Source: Neobacillus driksii (GTDB taxonomy: Bacteria > Bacillota > Bacilli > Bacillales > Cytobacillaceae). From it: a stretch of 64,000 nucleotides of DNA. The notes beneath the pieces are model-generated. The model had not been told where the DNA came from. It worked only from the letters and a program-made list of their open reading frames with translations, and did no database searches. The stretch spans positions 231,894-295,893 of the forward strand of contig NZ_JACCBX010000008.1 in NCBI RefSeq assembly GCF_013409995.1, read 5' to 3'. This document shows positions 18,149 through 27,686 of this stretch, in pieces. The first letter of the stretch is position 1. Every line of letters starts with the position of its first letter. The position numbers were made by a program, and so were the translations under genes.

Positions 18149-18900
18149 TCATCTTCCTCCACATAAAAAGTTTCACTCCGCAGTCCGCGGCGTTGGGTTT
18201 CTAATACTAAAACATCTTGAAGTTTTACATTGCCTAAATTAACGTTGGGTCCAACTTCTCTAATAAAATACATTTGATGTTTGCATGTTGGCGCCTCAAA
18301 GATAATCTTTTTACTATCGATATCTTTAATTAACTCCTGAATCAAACTGGATTTAATGCTGCCGGATTTTTCATAAATACCAGATGTTCCTGAATCTCGC
18401 CCTTCGGTTATCACATAATCACAACCTGCCTGTAATAAAAGATTTATTTCTTCCTTCCAATCACAAATGTCCATATCCTTATTTGAATCCTTTGAGCCAA
18501 CCTCGGCTATAACATGAAAATCCTTTTTTATTTCCGAGATCATTTGGAGGCGTTCTTGAAGTGGAATATCCAGCGTTCCGTTGGAAATTTCAATCCATTC
18601 AATCCCTAAATCACGTAAATGCCTTAAATATTCAGGGACTTTATTTTGATAAAAACATTTTTCAAATAGTGTTCCTCCACAATAAGGCTTTATCTGATAC
18701 TCCTTATAAAGTTCAATTTTTTTCCTAAGGTTTGGAGTCACATAAGCTGACCCTATTCCTATCTTAGCTATATCAATGAGGTATCCATAATCATCTAAGA
18801 TATGTTTTAATTCACCTATTGGGGTGCCGAAATCGATCACCGAGGTCAATCCGTATTTTCTATTTCCTGACGTCCTTTCTGGCAGTATTAAGAAATCCAT
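18133..18900 (-). CDS. Phosphosulfolactate synthase (ComA/YitD)
   Basis: 255-residue TIM-barrel enzyme of the ComA family that adds sulfite to phosphoenolpyruvate to give phosphosulfolactate. Visible family stretches: LTSVIDFGTPIGELKHIL near the start, YCGGTLFE, WIEISNGTLDI, VIAEVGSKDS and ITEGRDSGTSGIY. First gene of the sulfur operon, with AGGAGG before the ATG. In B. subtilis the ortholog YitD acts in sporulation to make 3-sulfolactate; the same role is inferred here. Confidence 0.9.
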   Translation of the reverse strand: MDFLILPERTSGNRKYGLTSVIDFGTPIGELKHILDDYGYLIDIAKIGIGSAYVTPNLRKKIELYKEYQIKPYCGGTLFEKCFYQNKVPEYLRHLRDLGIEWIEISNGTLDIPLQERLQMISEIKKDFHVIAEVGSKDSNKDMDICDWKEEINLLLQAGCDYVITEGRDSGTSGIYEKSGSIKSSLIQELIKDIDSKKIIFEAPTCKHQMYFIREVGPNVNLGNVKLQDVLVLETQRRGLRSETFYVEEDECKSL

Positions 18901-19063
18901 ACCTAAAGCGCCTCCTCTATTTTTCTAGGATAGATTATTCAAAAAATAGGTGATTGTGTAGATATTAGGCTTGAAAAGCAGAAATTAGGCATTTGTCTTG
19001 TATAAACTCTGCCGTCACTTGAAACAATAAAAAGGCTATTCTCACAGTTAGGGGTGTACATCC

Positions 19064-20314
19064 TTGTCAAAGCAAAAACATAAGGGTTTGACGATTCTGG
19101 CCATTAGTTCCATACCGCTTATACTTGTTTTAGGAAACTCGATGCTTATTCCAGTTCTTCCTAAGATGAAGTCAGAACTCGATATATCTCAATTTCAGGT
19201 TAGTTTAGTCATATCTGCATTTTCAATTGCAGCAGCCATATCCATACCTGTCTTAGGTTATTTGTCCGACAGGTTTTCTCGAAAGGCCATTATTATCCCT
19301 GCCCTCATTTTATATGGGAGTGGAGGACTTTTAGCGGGTGCGGCCTCCGCTTGGTTTGACAATGCTTATACATGGATCCTTGCAGGCAGGATTATGCAGG
19401 GTATGGGTGCTGCAGGGACTGCCCCTATTGCCATGGCCTTAACAGGTGATTTATTTAAGGGTGCCCAACAGAGTAAAGTCTTAGGCTTGGTCGAAGCCTC
19501 CAATGGTTTTGGAAAGGTTATCAGTCCTATCATAGGGTCGCTTTTAGCCTTAATCTTTTGGTATGCAGCGTTTTTCGCCTTCCCGATTTTTTGCCTTATG
19601 TCCTTATTATTAACGATCTTTTTCATTAAGGAAAAGAAAACCAAAAAGGAACCCCCTCCGGTTGGTAAGTATGTGAAGGGTCTTGCCTCTGTTTTTAAAA
19701 CAGAGGGACGCTGGTTATTTGCCGCTTATATTACAGGAGCTACCTGTTTATTTACACTTTTTGGGATTTTATTTTACATTTCAGACATCTTGGAAAAGGA
19801 TTATAAGATTGATGGTGTGTTAAAAGGATTGATTTTAGCCATTCCTCTTCTCGTCATGACCACCACATCCTATATAACCGGAAGTAAAATTGGTAAAAAG
19901 ATGAAGCTGATGAAAACATTAATCGTAATAGGGTTATTGCTCATGACCACCTCATTTGCATCACTTATTTTCTTTAAAAATTTAGTTCCATTTTTCGCTG
20001 TCCTTTCAGTAAGCAGTATTGGAACAGGCCTTGTTCTTCCATGTATCAATAGTTTTATTACTGGTTCTGTGCCAACAGACCGAAGGGGTTTTGTAACCTC
20101 CTTATACGGTTCTGTTCGATTCCTGGGGGTAGCGATTGGTCCCCCTGTATTCGGCTCCTTAATGGCATGGTCGAGATCCGGTATGTTTTTAGTTACTGCT
20201 GGGTTGACGTTAGTTTGTGCATTGCTTTGTATGTTTCTGATTCACGTAGCGAAAACCAAACCATCTGAAGAAAATGAAAGTGACTCGTTATTTGAAAAGT
20301 TGCAGTTCACTTAA
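19064..20314 (+). CDS. MFS transporter (YitG-like)
   Basis: 416-residue major facilitator with 12 predicted membrane segments. The loop 2-3 signature is [15 protein letters not shown] (residues about 65-79), and [14 protein letters not shown] matches the drug:H+ antiporter motif C area. TTG start at 19064 with AGGGGTG upstream. It is divergent from the sulfolactate operon, as YitG lies near the B. subtilis yit cluster; export of a sulfonate is possible but not shown. Confidence 0.82.
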   Translation: MSKQKHKGLTILAISSIPLILVLGNSMLIPVLPKMKSELDISQFQVSLVISAFSIAAAISIPVLGYLSDRFSRKAIIIPALILYGSGGLLAGAASAWFDNAYTWILAGRIMQGMGAAGTAPIAMALTGDLFKGAQQSKVLGLVEASNGFGKVISPIIGSLLALIFWYAAFFAFPIFCLMSLLLTIFFIKEKKTKKEPPPVGKYVKGLASVFKTEGRWLFAAYITGATCLFTLFGILFYISDILEKDYKIDGVLKGLILAIPLLVMTTTSYITGSKIGKKMKLMKTLIVIGLLLMTTSFASLIFFKNLVPFFAVLSVSSIGTGLVLPCINSFITGSVPTDRRGFVTSLYGSVRFLGVAIGPPVFGSLMAWSRSGMFLVTAGLTLVCALLCMFLIHVAKTKPSEENESDSLFEKLQFT

Positions 20315-20344
20315 GATATGTAAGATATAAAGGAGAAGATTTAA

Positions 20345-20632
20345 TTGCAAATATATTTTTCACCTGAGGTTATCACCCCTGAATATCAGGTACTAAATGT
20401 CGTTAATTCAAAAAATAAGGGTGTAGGAAACGTTGCCTTTTTATTTGATGAAAAGAAGCTGTATGTTTACGGCATTTTAGAAGATGAAGAAGTGGGTTCT
20501 GATTTTAAAGATTTGGTTACTCCCTATATAAAAGGATTAGCAAAGGCTAAACCTGGGCTTGATATTCTGTCCTGTCTGTATGTCGGCTGTAAAAAAATTA
20601 AGCTAAAAGAAGAAGAGCACGAAGAAGAATAA
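20345..20632 (+). CDS. Hypothetical protein
   Basis: 95-residue protein starting at TTG 20345 with AAAGGAGAAG upstream. It has mixed alpha/beta character (NVAFLFDEKKLYVYGILEDEEV) and a charged tail KLKEEEHEEE. Not recognised. It follows the MFS gene by 30 bp and is probably co-transcribed with it, ending at the terminator at 20643. Confidence 0.6.
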   Translation: MQIYFSPEVITPEYQVLNVVNSKNKGVGNVAFLFDEKKLYVYGILEDEEVGSDFKDLVTPYIKGLAKAKPGLDILSCLYVGCKKIKLKEEEHEEE

Positions 20633-20642
20633 AGAAATCATT

Positions 20643-20670
20643 AGAGGACGTCATTGACCGTCCTCTTTTA
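20643..20670 (+). terminator. Terminator of the MFS operon
   Basis: Perfect 8-bp stem AGAGGACG / CGTCCTCT followed by TTTTAATTT. Confidence 0.8.
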
Positions 20671-20757
20671 ATTTGGGTTTGGGCAGTAGTAACAAGGCAT
20701 TTAACCACTTCATAACTTATTGGTAAGCAGTTAGACAAATATGGAGTGTGTGGCCTA

Positions 20758-21522
20758 ATGAGTATTGGAATCATTCTAATGGGGCTATTAATCGGATTTA
20801 TGGTGGGCTTGACCGGTGTTGGCGGTGCAGCATTGTTAACACCCATATTAATATTACTGGGGATTAGTCCTTCCATAGCAGTAGGAACAGACCTAGTTTA
20901 TAATTCTATCACCAAGCTATTTGGATCCTTCCAACATTGGAGGCAAAAGACGATCAATCTTACGCTGGTGAAATATCTTGCTATTGGCAGTATACCTAGT
21001 GCAATTTGTGCGGTGGGAATTCTCCATCTGTTTGACTCGTTTTTTCATAACCAAGAACAAGTAATCAAACATGCTTTAGGATACGTTTTAATTTTAGTAG
21101 CGTTGACTACTCTAATTAAAACGTTTGCTAAAGGTAAATTAGAAGAAAATACCTTCCAAAAGAAGCCGCTTCATGAGAAACGCGGTTTAACGATTGGTAT
21201 TGGGGTTATCTTGGGCTTTATTGTTGGTTTGACCTCTATTGGTTCTGGTTCTTTGTTTGCCTTGGCAATGCTTTATCTATACAGAATGAGTCCTTCAGAG
21301 CTCGTCGGAACAGATATTGCACACGCATTTTTACTAGTTACAGCCGCTGGCTTTATGCATGCAGGGATTGGGAATGTTGATTATTTATTGATGATCAACC
21401 TGCTGATGGGTTCCATTCCGGGTGTACTGATTGGAAGTAACTTATCCTCCAAATTCCCAGCTAAACCTTTAAGAACCATTATGGCTATCATGATTTTGAT
21501 TAGTGGTGTTAAACTGATATAA
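20758..21522 (+). CDS. TauE/SafE family sulfite/sulfonate exporter
   Basis: About 254-residue membrane protein with eight predicted segments and the duplicated TauE repeats: MVGLTGVGGAALLTPILI and VGTDLVYNSI in the first half, IVGLTSIGSGSLFALAML and LVGTDIAHAFLL in the second. Family members export sulfite, sulfoacetate or sulfolactate, and this one lies next to the sulfolactate operon (compare YitE). The ATG at 20758 is chosen with GGAG 11 nt upstream; GTG at 20746 is an alternative. Confidence 0.82.
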   Translation: MSIGIILMGLLIGFMVGLTGVGGAALLTPILILLGISPSIAVGTDLVYNSITKLFGSFQHWRQKTINLTLVKYLAIGSIPSAICAVGILHLFDSFFHNQEQVIKHALGYVLILVALTTLIKTFAKGKLEENTFQKKPLHEKRGLTIGIGVILGFIVGLTSIGSGSLFALAMLYLYRMSPSELVGTDIAHAFLLVTAAGFMHAGIGNVDYLLMINLLMGSIPGVLIGSNLSSKFPAKPLRTIMAIMILISGVKLI

Positions 21523-21524
21523 GA

Positions 21525-21557
21525 AACACGGCGCCGCCGTGTTCTCTTCTTTTTTTT
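21525..21557 (+). terminator. Terminator of the TauE gene
   Basis: GC-rich stem AACACGG / CCGTGTT followed by CTCTTC and eight T. Confidence 0.82.
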
Positions 21558-21636
21558 ATGAAAATGAAAAACCTGTCCTTCTCCTGAACAACCAATCATA
21601 TACTTATGGTAGAAATGGTAATTGCAGGAGGTCATT

Positions 21637-21912
21637 ATGTTTATCATTATTGAAAAAGTAGTACTCGGAATGGCTTTTTTACGTTTAATATCTGGTAGCA
21701 TTGAAATATTTGCAGCTATCCTCATGATTAAATTTAATACGGTGGAAAAAGCACTGATGGTTAACTCTTCACTCGCACTAATCGGTCCGGTTATTTTAGT
21801 TTTAACGACATCTATTGGGTTAATAGGATTAGTCGAGAAAATATCGATTATGAAATTCGTCTGGATTGCCCTTGGAGTTAGTTTCATTTTTATAGGGGTA
21901 AAGTCCTCATGA
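21637..21912 (+). CDS. YqhV/DUF2619 family membrane protein
   Basis: 91-residue protein with three hydrophobic segments. The stretch LRLISGSIEIFAAILMIKFNTVEKAL matches the YqhV (DUF2619) family, whose gene in B. subtilis lies near spoIIIA; role unknown, probably sporulation-linked. The ATG at 21637 is preceded by AGGAGG. Followed by a terminator shared with spoVAF. Confidence 0.78.
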   Translation: MFIIIEKVVLGMAFLRLISGSIEIFAAILMIKFNTVEKALMVNSSLALIGPVILVLTTSIGLIGLVEKISIMKFVWIALGVSFIFIGVKSS

Positions 21913-21926
21913 AAAACTACATAAAA

Positions 21927-21960
21927 GAAAGCCTATCATAGACGAATGATAGGCTTATTT
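21927..21960. terminator. Bidirectional terminator
   Basis: Stem AAGCCTATCAT / ATGATAGGCTT between the convergent YqhV-like and spoVAF genes, overlapping the latter's stop. Confidence 0.8.
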
Positions 21961-23430
21961 ATGGGATTGTCTCGTTGCGTCTTGTGGATTCAGCATTCTG
22001 GCACGGGTATTTTTTAGGGGGATTGGTGTGCGAGCAAGCATTATCCGAAAGTCCTGCGGATTAAACGGGATGAATGGATATAAATACGGAGTATTCATAC
22101 TCTTTGTTCTTGCCAGCATTATAATCCACAATGTAATTCCGATTGCTAGACCTGGTACGTTAAGTACAGCGACCATGATTAAAAAGAACACACGAAACAG
22201 TCTGTTTGCTAGACTCAATTCATAGCTTGGTGTTGCGAAGGTTCCGATTGCTGAAACCGCTACATAAAGGACTACCTCATGCGTAAAGATTCCCACTTGT
22301 ACTGCAACATCTCCAATAATTATCGCCGAAACGATACCGAGTGCTGTTGCAAGGGCGTTGGGGGTGTGTATGGCAGCCATCCGCAGTATTTCTATCCCGA
22401 TTTCAGCAATAAGAAATTGCCATATCAATCCAATTTCCCCTGAATCTTTTACACCAATAAACTTCCATCGGTCTGATAGCAGCTGTTCATTGGAAGCATA
22501 GGTATACCATAACGGTAAGAGGAATAAGGAGGCCAGCACCGCAATAAATCGTGCCCACCTTAAGAAGACACCTACTATTGGCTTTTGGCGGTATTCCTCT
22601 GCATGCTGTAAATGGTGCCAATAGGTAGATGGGCAAATCATCACGCTAGGTGATCCATCGACAACAATTAGGACATGACCTTCCATTAAATGAACAGCAC
22701 TGGTATCTGCTCTTTCCGTATAACGTACCATTGGATATGGATTATAGTTTCTGCCAAAGACAAATTCTTCGATTGTTTTTTCACCCATCGATATTCCATC
22801 AACAGAAATACTTTCAAGCTTATCCCGTAACATTTTTACATGTTCAACATCAACAATGCTATCAATGTATACTAACGCAATATCCGTTTTTGACCGCTGA
22901 CCAACCTGAACATATTCCATGACGAGAGACCGGTCACGAACACGCCTTCGAATCAAGGCTAAATTAAAAACAATGGTTTCAACAAAACCATCGCGCGGAC
23001 CGCGGACCACACGTTCAATATCTGGCTCTTGAGGAGAACGAATCGGATATTCACGTGCATCAATCAGAATAACTTGCTTACAGCCTTCCACAACTACTGC
23101 AGTTTGACCTGCAAGTACTTGAGCAATAGCTTCTTCTAAATCCTCTGACGTATTAACCTCCACATGAGGAATAAAGGTTTTAAAAAGCTTGTCGATTGGA
23201 TTGTTTTCAAAATCCTCTGGTTTGCGCTTCTCAATTTCCTTCATAATTAACAGTAGGATATTGGCTGTAGCGAAACCATCAACCTGGAACATCCCAAACT
23301 TCAGTCCACCATACTCAAGAGGCCGGTGAATGATATCAAAGTTTTTCCCTATACGCAATTCTTTTATTAAGTACTCAATGTTATCTTCAAACTTTTCTTT
23401 CACTGGAATTTGCGTTCCCTTTTTTCCCAA
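21955..23430 (-). CDS. spoVAF: Spore germination protein SpoVAF (GerA family)
   Basis: About 491-residue GerA-family protein: an N-terminal soluble region (LIKELRIGKNFDI, QTAVVVEGCKQVILIDAREYPIRSP), then about five membrane segments and a C-terminal tail. The sequence fits SpoVAF, which works with FigP/YqhR in spore germination. In B. subtilis spoVAF is the last gene of the spoVA operon; here no other spoVA gene is adjacent. Start is uncertain: TTG at 23430 has AGGAG at 9 nt, TTG at 23439 abuts it. Confidence 0.85.
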   Translation of the reverse strand: MGKKGTQIPVKEKFEDNIEYLIKELRIGKNFDIIHRPLEYGGLKFGMFQVDGFATANILLLIMKEIEKRKPEDFENNPIDKLFKTFIPHVEVNTSEDLEEAIAQVLAGQTAVVVEGCKQVILIDAREYPIRSPQEPDIERVVRGPRDGFVETIVFNLALIRRRVRDRSLVMEYVQVGQRSKTDIALVYIDSIVDVEHVKMLRDKLESISVDGISMGEKTIEEFVFGRNYNPYPMVRYTERADTSAVHLMEGHVLIVVDGSPSVMICPSTYWHHLQHAEEYRQKPIVGVFLRWARFIAVLASLFLLPLWYTYASNEQLLSDRWKFIGVKDSGEIGLIWQFLIAEIGIEILRMAAIHTPNALATALGIVSAIIIGDVAVQVGIFTHEVVLYVAVSAIGTFATPSYELSLANRLFRVFFLIMVAVLNVPGLAIGITLWIIMLARTKSMNTPYLYPFIPFNPQDFRIMLARTPIPLKNTRARMLNPQDATRQSHK

Positions 23431-23516
23431 GCCTGCCAACTCCTAAAATTTTCATATTGGTATTTTGCAGCAAGCTTGAGTGTTATATACTTACGTTTCG
23501 TGTTTTTCACATGTAT

Positions 23517-24200
23517 TTATTCTATTAAAAACTTTTCAATTGTCTTTTGTATTTCATTTTCTGTATAAACAAATGAAATTTCACTGCCCTCTTTTAGGGA
23601 TGGCAATTGCTGTATCGCTTCCTCTTTTAACTGGAAGGCGACCATTTCACCTTTGATATCCACCTAAATGGAATGGGGATCGATTTGACCTGTAAACACA
23701 CCTGAAGCTTTTGAGAATAATGATTTTTCAACCAATAAATCCATTACAACCTTAGCTTGCTCTTCCTGTGCTGTTAAAAAAACTTCAATTTTATAAGCTC
23801 CATTATAAAGGTCAGAAATGGTAAACGAATTTTGAATTTCTTGATTATTGTCAAACGTCATCTCAGTAATTGCCTGTGTTGACATGACTTCCTCCGAATA
23901 CTGTTTTACTTTTTTCCCTTGCTGATCATAAACGATATAATCTGCCTGTAACCCGCTTGCAAACGATAGTTTTATAGGTCCGCCAGATATATTTTTGACT
24001 TTGTAATTAATAATCGTAGAATTATTTTCTTCCTTTATTTCAATTGAGGGATGAACTTTTGCGGCAATTTCACTTTTGTTTGGATTATCCATTGTGTTCT
24101 CTTTTTTCACAACCTCATTGTTACCATTTGTTTCATTTCCAGTACCACAAGCACTTAATAGTCCAACTAGTAAAACAATCATTATTATTTTAAATGGCAT
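23517..24200 (-). pseudogene. Lipoprotein with BsuPI-like domain, interrupted by in-frame TAG
   Basis: A reading frame of 227 codons broken once by TAG at 23664-23666. The first 178 codons encode a signal peptide with lipobox LLSAC (Cys18), a Glu/Asn-rich linker and an immunoglobulin-like BsuPI (intracellular proteinase inhibitor) domain. After the TAG the same frame continues 48 codons (VDIKGEMVAFQLKEEAIQQ...) to TAA at 23517, and reads as natural continuation of GQIDPHSI. A change of GAG to TAG would explain it. A truncated but working lipoprotein, or a sequencing error, are alternatives. Confidence 0.65.
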
Positions 24201-24249
24201 AAAAAAATCTCCTTTTAATCGAATTACATTAATAGTCGATTAAAAGGAG
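24201..24249 (-). terminator. Hairpin acting as liv-operon terminator and carrying a ribosome site
   Basis: Perfect 13-bp inverted repeat CTCCTTTTAATCG (24209-24221) / CGATTAAAAGGAG (24237-24249), followed on the minus strand by seven T. It ends the livF transcript. The distal arm includes AAAGGAG, the ribosome site of the lipoprotein gene starting at 24200, so readthrough RNA would hide that site. Confidence 0.7.
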
Positions 24250-24285
24250 GATAGAGTTACACGTTTATAGAAAGATTTTTTGATC

Positions 24286-24999
24286 CTATAGACCACCAAG
24301 GTAGGCTTTTTTGATTTCTTCACTTGCTTGTAATTCTGCTGCTGTTCCGGAGATTTCAACTCTGCCCGTTTCAATTACGTAGGCACGGTCGGCGACGGAT
24401 AGTGCCATATTCGCATTCTGTTCAACTAGAAGGATGGTTGTTCCATCTTTGTTGATTTTCTCGATGATTTGAAAAATCGTTTTTACCATTAACGGCGCCA
24501 ATCCCATTGAAGGCTCATCGAGTAAAAGCAACTTCGGCTTAGCCATTATCGCTCGTCCCATCGCAAGCATTTGCTGTTCTCCTCCGGAAAGGGTTCCCGA
24601 TAACTGCTTTCGCCGCTCTTCCAGTCTTGGGAAAAGCTCGTAAACGCTTTGGATATCTTTACGGATTTCCTTCGAATCTTTTCGTAAATAAGCACCCAGT
24701 TCCAGGTTTTCCTCGACACTCATATTAGCAAATACACGACGCCCCTCTGGTACATGTGAAATACCGGACTTTACAATCGACTGGGGAGCCTTGCCGGAAA
24801 TCGAACTGCCTAGGTATTCAATCGTCCCTGACTTTGGCTTAAGCAGCCCCGATAATGTCTTTAGCAGCGTACTTTTACCTGCTCCGTTCGCTCCAATCAG
24901 GGTAACAATTTCCCCTTCATTGATTTCTAATGATACACCTTTAAGGGCGTGAATATTTCCGTAAAAAACATCAATTCCATTTACTTTAAGCATTGTCAC
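24286..24999 (-). CDS. livF: Branched-chain amino acid ABC transporter, ATPase LivF
   Basis: 237-residue ATP-binding subunit. Walker A GANGAGKST (residues about 35-43), ABC signature LSGGEQQMLAMGRA, Walker B LLLLDEPSMGL and the switch His region LVEQNA. It overlaps livG by 14 bp and is the last gene of a five-gene transporter operon for high-affinity branched-chain amino acid (or related) uptake. Confidence 0.92.
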   Translation of the reverse strand: MTMLKVNGIDVFYGNIHALKGVSLEINEGEIVTLIGANGAGKSTLLKTLSGLLKPKSGTIEYLGSSISGKAPQSIVKSGISHVPEGRRVFANMSVEENLELGAYLRKDSKEIRKDIQSVYELFPRLEERRKQLSGTLSGGEQQMLAMGRAIMAKPKLLLLDEPSMGLAPLMVKTIFQIIEKINKDGTTILLVEQNANMALSVADRAYVIETGRVEISGTAAELQASEEIKKAYLGGL

Positions 25000-25768
25000 T
25001 CGAAACCTCCTCTCCTAGATAAGCCTCGATTACTTTCGGATGATTACGAATTTCATCAGGAGTTCCTGCTGCAATGAGCTGTCCATGGTCTAATACATAG
25101 ATTCTTTCACAAATTCCCATAACTAGTGCCATATCATGTTCAATTAGTAGAATCGTTAGATCGAATTGTTTTCGGATAAATGCGATTAATTCCATCAGCT
25201 CGTGAGTTTCCTGAGGATTCATACCAGCTGCCGGCTCATCAAGCAGCAATAATTTTGGACTCGCTGCCAAGGCTCTGGCTATTTCCAATCTTCTTTGCTG
25301 GCCATATGGTAAATTTTTCGCTTTTTCATCTTTATAACGGTCCAATTGAAAAATCTTTAAAAATTCCAGTGATTTTTCCTCCATCACCTTTTCTTCGGAG
25401 AAATGAGAAGGAAGGCGAAAGATGGAACTTAAAATGGAATGCTTCGCTAAAGAATGATAAGCCACTTTAACATTATCTAATACGGATAATTCACTAAATA
25501 GGCGGATATTCTGAAACGTACGGCTGATTCCATTTCGTGTTACCTGGTATGGAGCAAGACCATTTAGTCTTTTCCCATCAAATAAAATGTCACCCTCTGT
25601 TGGGACATATACACCAGTCAGCAAATTAAAGCTTGTTGTTTTCCCGGCACCATTTGGACCAATCAAACCGACCAATTCTCCTTGATTAAGTTCCATATTA
25701 AAGCCTGAAACCGCCTTAAGCCCGCCGAACTGAATTCCTGCATTTTTAACCTGTAGTAAAGCTCCCAC
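24986..25768 (-). CDS. livG: Branched-chain amino acid ABC transporter, ATPase LivG
   Basis: 260-residue ATPase with Walker A GPNGAGKTT, the LivG-specific insert FQNIRLFSELSVLDNV, signature LPYGQQRRLEIARAL (variant of LSGGQ, usual for LivG) and Walker B LLLLDEPAAGMNPQE. GTG start at 25768. It lies 1 bp after livM and overlaps livF. Confidence 0.92.
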   Translation of the reverse strand: MGALLQVKNAGIQFGGLKAVSGFNMELNQGELVGLIGPNGAGKTTSFNLLTGVYVPTEGDILFDGKRLNGLAPYQVTRNGISRTFQNIRLFSELSVLDNVKVAYHSLAKHSILSSIFRLPSHFSEEKVMEEKSLEFLKIFQLDRYKDEKAKNLPYGQQRRLEIARALAASPKLLLLDEPAAGMNPQETHELMELIAFIRKQFDLTILLIEHDMALVMGICERIYVLDHGQLIAAGTPDEIRNHPKVIEAYLGEEVSSDNA

Positions 25769-25769
25769 G

Positions 25770-26708
25770 TTAATTTCCTCCTTTCACACTTTTCTTCTTA
25801 CCAAAGAAATCTGTAATTTCACGGGTACCCATTAAGCCCTGTGGACGATATAACATGACAACAACCAATACGATACTGTATATAATCATACGAGTCTCAG
25901 GATATTGCTGTAAGTATGTTGAAATAATGGTTAAAAGGATAGCAGCAATTACGGAACCGGACATACTTCCGAGTCCGCCTAAAACCACAAAGATTAAAAT
26001 ATCAAAGGATTTTAAGAAACCAAAGTTGGTTGGCTGGATAATGTAAAAGTTATGAGAAAATAATCCGCCGGCGATTCCTGCGAAAAAAGAACCAATGGCA
26101 AATGCTGCGACTTTATAAAAAGTTGTATTAATCCCCATCGCGTCTGCCGCAATTTCATTTTCCCTAATCGCAATACACGCTCTTCCATGCCGTGAGTTCG
26201 TAAAGTTGGATATCACAAGAATGGTAATAACGAGACACACAAATGCGCTTGTCCAAGTCGTCATATTGGATACCATCATTCCTGCAGCGCCGCCAACATA
26301 CTCAATATTTAAAAACACAATTCTGATAATTTCACCGAATCCTAGAGTAGCAATAGCCAGATAATCTCCTCGAAGTCTTAAAGTAGGAATACCAACAAGA
26401 AGGCCAGCTAATGCCGCAACAATTCCACCAATAATAATAGCTAAAACAAAAGGCAGTTCAAATTTCATGGTAATGATCGCTGAAACATACGCTCCTACTG
26501 CCAGGAATCCAGCATGCCCAATCGAAAATTGTCCGGTAATTCCAATAACTAAATGAAGGCTGACCGCTAAAATGATATTAATGATCATTAAGATCAGCAT
26601 GTTGCTATAAAATGCATTTAATATACCTGTTTGAATCAAGCCTTGGCCAATTCCATAAATCAGTACTGCTAAAATGAGAAATAGCCAGAATTTACTTACC
26701 TTTTTCAT
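25770..26708 (-). CDS. livM: Branched-chain amino acid ABC transporter permease LivM
   Basis: 312-residue membrane permease. Eight or more hydrophobic segments; family stretches GQFSIGHAGFLAVGAYVSA, TLRLRGDYLAIATLGFGEI and RACIAIRENEIAADAMGIN, ending with YRPQGLMG. It pairs with LivH to form the channel. Confidence 0.92.
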   Translation of the reverse strand: MKKVSKFWLFLILAVLIYGIGQGLIQTGILNAFYSNMLILMIINIILAVSLHLVIGITGQFSIGHAGFLAVGAYVSAIITMKFELPFVLAIIIGGIVAALAGLLVGIPTLRLRGDYLAIATLGFGEIIRIVFLNIEYVGGAAGMMVSNMTTWTSAFVCLVITILVISNFTNSRHGRACIAIRENEIAADAMGINTTFYKVAAFAIGSFFAGIAGGLFSHNFYIIQPTNFGFLKSFDILIFVVLGGLGSMSGSVIAAILLTIISTYLQQYPETRMIIYSIVLVVVMLYRPQGLMGTREITDFFGKKKSVKGGN

Positions 26709-26721
26709 CTGTCTATCTCAC

Positions 26722-27600
26722 CTACACTTTCTCTCTTGTATTTTTTCCAAAGATGCCAGAAGGTCTAAAAATAAGAATCAGGATTAAGATAATAAATGCT
26801 GCAGCATCTCTCCAGAGTGAGAATCCCATTGCACTTACCACTGATTCCACAACTCCAAGGATAAGACCGCCAACCATTGCTCCTGGGATAATTCCGATTC
26901 CGCCTAAAACAGCTGCAACGAACGCCTTTAATCCAGGGATAATCCCCATTAATGGTTCTATCTTCGTATAATAAACACCAAAGATAACACCGGCAGCCCC
27001 TGCTAATGCAGAACCAATTGCAAAGGTATAGGAGATGGTCCTGTCTACGTTAATCCCCATTAAACGTGCAGCATCCATATCATGTGAAACGGCACGCATC
27101 GCTTTACCGATCTTCGTGCGGTGAACGATAAATTGTAAAATTATCATTAAGCCGACAGACACGCTAAGGATGAAAAGGGACTGACTGCTGATTTGAGCTC
27201 CGAAAAGGTTAAAGCTTGTGCTTGGTAACACATTATCAGGATACGCCTCAGGCTGTGCTCCACGAGCGTAAATTACTCCGTATTCAATTAATAGCGACAT
27301 TCCTATTGCTGTTATTAAGGCCGCTATTCTAGTAGCATTTCTAAGACGTTTATAGGCTATTCTTTCAATCAATACTCCAAATACTGCACAAAATGCCATT
27401 GAGAATAATAATGCTGGAAAGAAGCCTAGACCCCATCCCTTAATCGCATAAAACCCGACGAACGCACCTACCATAAAAACATCACCATGGGCAAAGTTAA
27501 TTAATTTTATGATTCCATAAACCATGGTATAGCCTAATGCGATTAAGGCATAGATGCTACCGAGTGATATTCCGTTTATCAATTGTTGTAACCACTCCAT
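26722..27600 (-). CDS. livH: Branched-chain amino acid ABC transporter permease LivH
   Basis: 292-residue permease with the LivH signature NGISLGSIYALIALGYTMVYGIIKLINFAHGD split over the first membrane segments (not quoted in full), MRAVSHDMDAARLMGIN and the C-terminal FRPSGIFGK. ATG at 27600 with AGGAG 8 nt upstream is preferred over GTG at 27609. Followed 13 bp later by livM. Confidence 0.92.
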   Translation of the reverse strand: MEWLQQLINGISLGSIYALIALGYTMVYGIIKLINFAHGDVFMVGAFVGFYAIKGWGLGFFPALLFSMAFCAVFGVLIERIAYKRLRNATRIAALITAIGMSLLIEYGVIYARGAQPEAYPDNVLPSTSFNLFGAQISSQSLFILSVSVGLMIILQFIVHRTKIGKAMRAVSHDMDAARLMGINVDRTISYTFAIGSALAGAAGVIFGVYYTKIEPLMGIIPGLKAFVAAVLGGIGIIPGAMVGGLILGVVESVVSAMGFSLWRDAAAFIILILILIFRPSGIFGKNTREKV

Positions 27601-27686
27601 TGTTCTCACTCCTATTTTTTCCAGAATAAACTCTTTACAAAAGTAAAATGGAAGGATTATCCTTCCATTCTACTAAAATAGTACTT

